This document shows, piece by piece, positions 63,227-64,000 of a stretch of DNA of 64,000 nt. The notes beneath the pieces are model-generated. The model saw nothing but the letters and a program-made list of their open reading frames with translations. It was not told the DNA's origin and did no database searches. The position numbers were made by a program, and so were the translations under genes. The DNA is from Rhizobium indicum (lineage in GTDB: Bacteria; Pseudomonadota; Alphaproteobacteria; Rhizobiales; Rhizobiaceae): the NCBI RefSeq assembly GCF_005862305.2, contig NZ_CP054021.1:3326501-3390500 (forward strand), read 5' to 3'. How positions within the stretch are numbered: position 1 is the first letter of the stretch; each line of letters starts with the position of its first letter.

Positions 63227-64000
63227 ATGCGGAAATATTCGGTTTTTGCCGTGGCACGGGAGGCCCTTCGCGGCCACAAGGGCTGGGAGAAGCAGTGGAC
63301 TTCGCCTGAGCCGCGCGCCGAATATGACGTCGTCATCATCGGCGCCGGTGGCCACGGGCTGGGTGCCGCCTATTATCTCGCCAAGGAGCACGGCATCACC
63401 AATGTGGCGGTGATCGAGAAGGGCTGGCTCGGCGGCGGCAATACCGGGCGCAACACCACCATCATCCGCTCGAACTATCTCTACGAAGAGAGCATGCACA
63501 TCTACGAGCATTCGATGAAGCTCTGGGAGGGGCTATCCCAGGAGCTCAACTACAATGTGATGTATTCGCCGCGCGGCGTAATGATGCTCTCGCACAATAT
63601 TCACGACCAGCAGTCCTTCAAACGACATATCCATGCCAACCGGCTCTACGGCATCGACAATGAATGGCTGACGCCGGAGCAGGCGAAGGCCTATTGTCCG
63701 CCGCTCGATATCTCGGCCAGCGCGCGCTACCCGATCAACGGCGCAGCCCTGCAGCGGCGCGGCGGCACGGCCAGGCACGACGCGGTTGCCTGGGGTTATG
63801 CACGGGCGGCCTCAGACCGCGGGGTGCACATCATCCAGAATTGCGAAGTGACCGGCATCCGGCGCGGTCCGGACGGACGGGTGACCGGGGTTGAGACCTC
63901 GCGCGGCTTCATCGGCGCCAGGAAGGTCGGCGTGTCGGCGGCCGGCCATACGACGACAGTCATGCAGATGGCCGGCGTGCGCGTGCCGCTGCAATCGAGC
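63227..64000 (+). CDS. soxB: Sarcosine oxidase beta subunit, N-terminal part (cut by window edge)
   Basis: 258 residues visible. FAD-binding DAO-type fold: VVIIGAGGHGLGAAYYLA near residue 33, then VIEKGWLGGGNTGRNTTIIRSNYLY, the SoxB-specific flavin loop, and LQRRGGTARHDAVAWGYARA later. The heterotetrameric enzyme demethylates sarcosine to glycine, with tetrahydrofolate and FAD/FMN, in glycine betaine and choline catabolism. ATG 63227 follows GGAGAAGAAGGCGG. The soxDAG genes would lie beyond the window. Confidence 0.94.
   Translation, partial: MRKYSVFAVAREALRGHKGWEKQWTSPEPRAEYDVVIIGAGGHGLGAAYYLAKEHGITNVAVIEKGWLGGGNTGRNTTIIRSNYLYEESMHIYEHSMKLWEGLSQELNYNVMYSPRGVMMLSHNIHDQQSFKRHIHANRLYGIDNEWLTPEQAKAYCPPLDISASARYPINGAALQRRGGTARHDAVAWGYARAASDRGVHIIQNCEVTGIRRGPDGRVTGVETSRGFIGARKVGVSAAGHTTTVMQMAGVRVPLQSS

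Overview
The window is about 64 kb of ordinary GC-rich alphaproteobacterial chromosome. It most likely comes from the Rhizobium etli / R. leguminosarum group: protein families, gene pairings (CHASE2 cyclase with FecR protein, sarcosine oxidase, proton-translocating transhydrogenase with a split alpha subunit, rhizobial S21) and several intergenic mosaic repeats all fit. Species assignment is inference. Genes are densely packed on both strands. I see no rRNA, tRNA, CRISPR array, prophage or transposase. Both ends cut genes: gltX on the left and a sarcosine oxidase beta-subunit gene on the right.

Layout. 0-3.6 kb: gltX (partial), a TerC-family membrane protein, an AraC/GyrI-type regulator and a TetR regulator. 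3.7-6.6 kb: an EmrA/EmrB-type efflux pump divergent from the TetR gene, with two palindromes between them. 6.7-10.6 kb: xylose operon (LacI regulator, xylB, xylA). 10.7-18.3 kb: a second LacI regulator divergent from a ribose/xylose-type ABC importer, followed by a TIM-barrel sugar isomerase/epimerase and a Gfo/Idh/MocA dehydrogenase. 18.3-20.3 kb: DoxX protein and a GH1 beta-glucosidase. 20.4-28.4 kb: CHASE4-GGDEF-EAL protein, tRNA hydroxylation protein TrhO, VOC protein, CHAD and CYTH pair, KDPG aldolase, DUF533 protein, GNAT and small membrane protein. 28.4-30.1 kb: DUF1007 + NicO-type metal transport pair. 30.3-33.5 kb: LysR regulator divergent from an ornithine/lysine decarboxylase with a long, probably structured leader; GNAT. 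33.9-37.1 kb: serine hydrolase, GGDEF protein, cysE. 37.2-40.8 kb: zinc-starvation operon (COG0523 GTPase, WD40 protein, GNAT) behind a Zur-like box, and a creatininase-family protein. 40.8-44.3 kb: MarR, LacI, 2-hydroxyacid dehydrogenase, class-I glutamine-amidotransferase-like hydrolase. 44.6-48.1 kb: TRAP transporter, its genes separated by a 218-bp inverted-repeat element. 48.4-51.6 kb: a GGDEF(degenerate)-EAL protein and a LuxI/FeeM-like acyltransferase. 51.9-55.2 kb: aa3 oxidase subunit IV and pntAA-pntAB-pntB. 55.3-64 kb: DUF992 protein, HWE-type sensor kinase, TPR lipoprotein, rpsU, a frameshifted small gene, CHASE2 adenylate cyclase and FecR/His-rich protein, soxB-type gene.

How it works together. 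Most of the window is catabolic and regulatory: sugar uptake and entry (xylAB, ABC operon, GH1, eda), solute import (TRAP), and signalling (three c-di-GMP proteins, one cAMP-type cyclase, one HWE kinase, one possible acyl-signal synthase). The clearest regulatory readings come from palindromes next to regulators (TetR, two LacI) and from a 17-bp Zur-like box upstream of the zinc GTPase operon. At least two families of short hairpin repeats are scattered through the gaps.

The best candidates for something little described are the WD40 protein of the zinc operon, the LuxI/FeeM-like protein, the 218-bp inverted element that supplies the stop codon of the TRAP permease, and a cluster of three adjoining palindromes near 57.7 kb.
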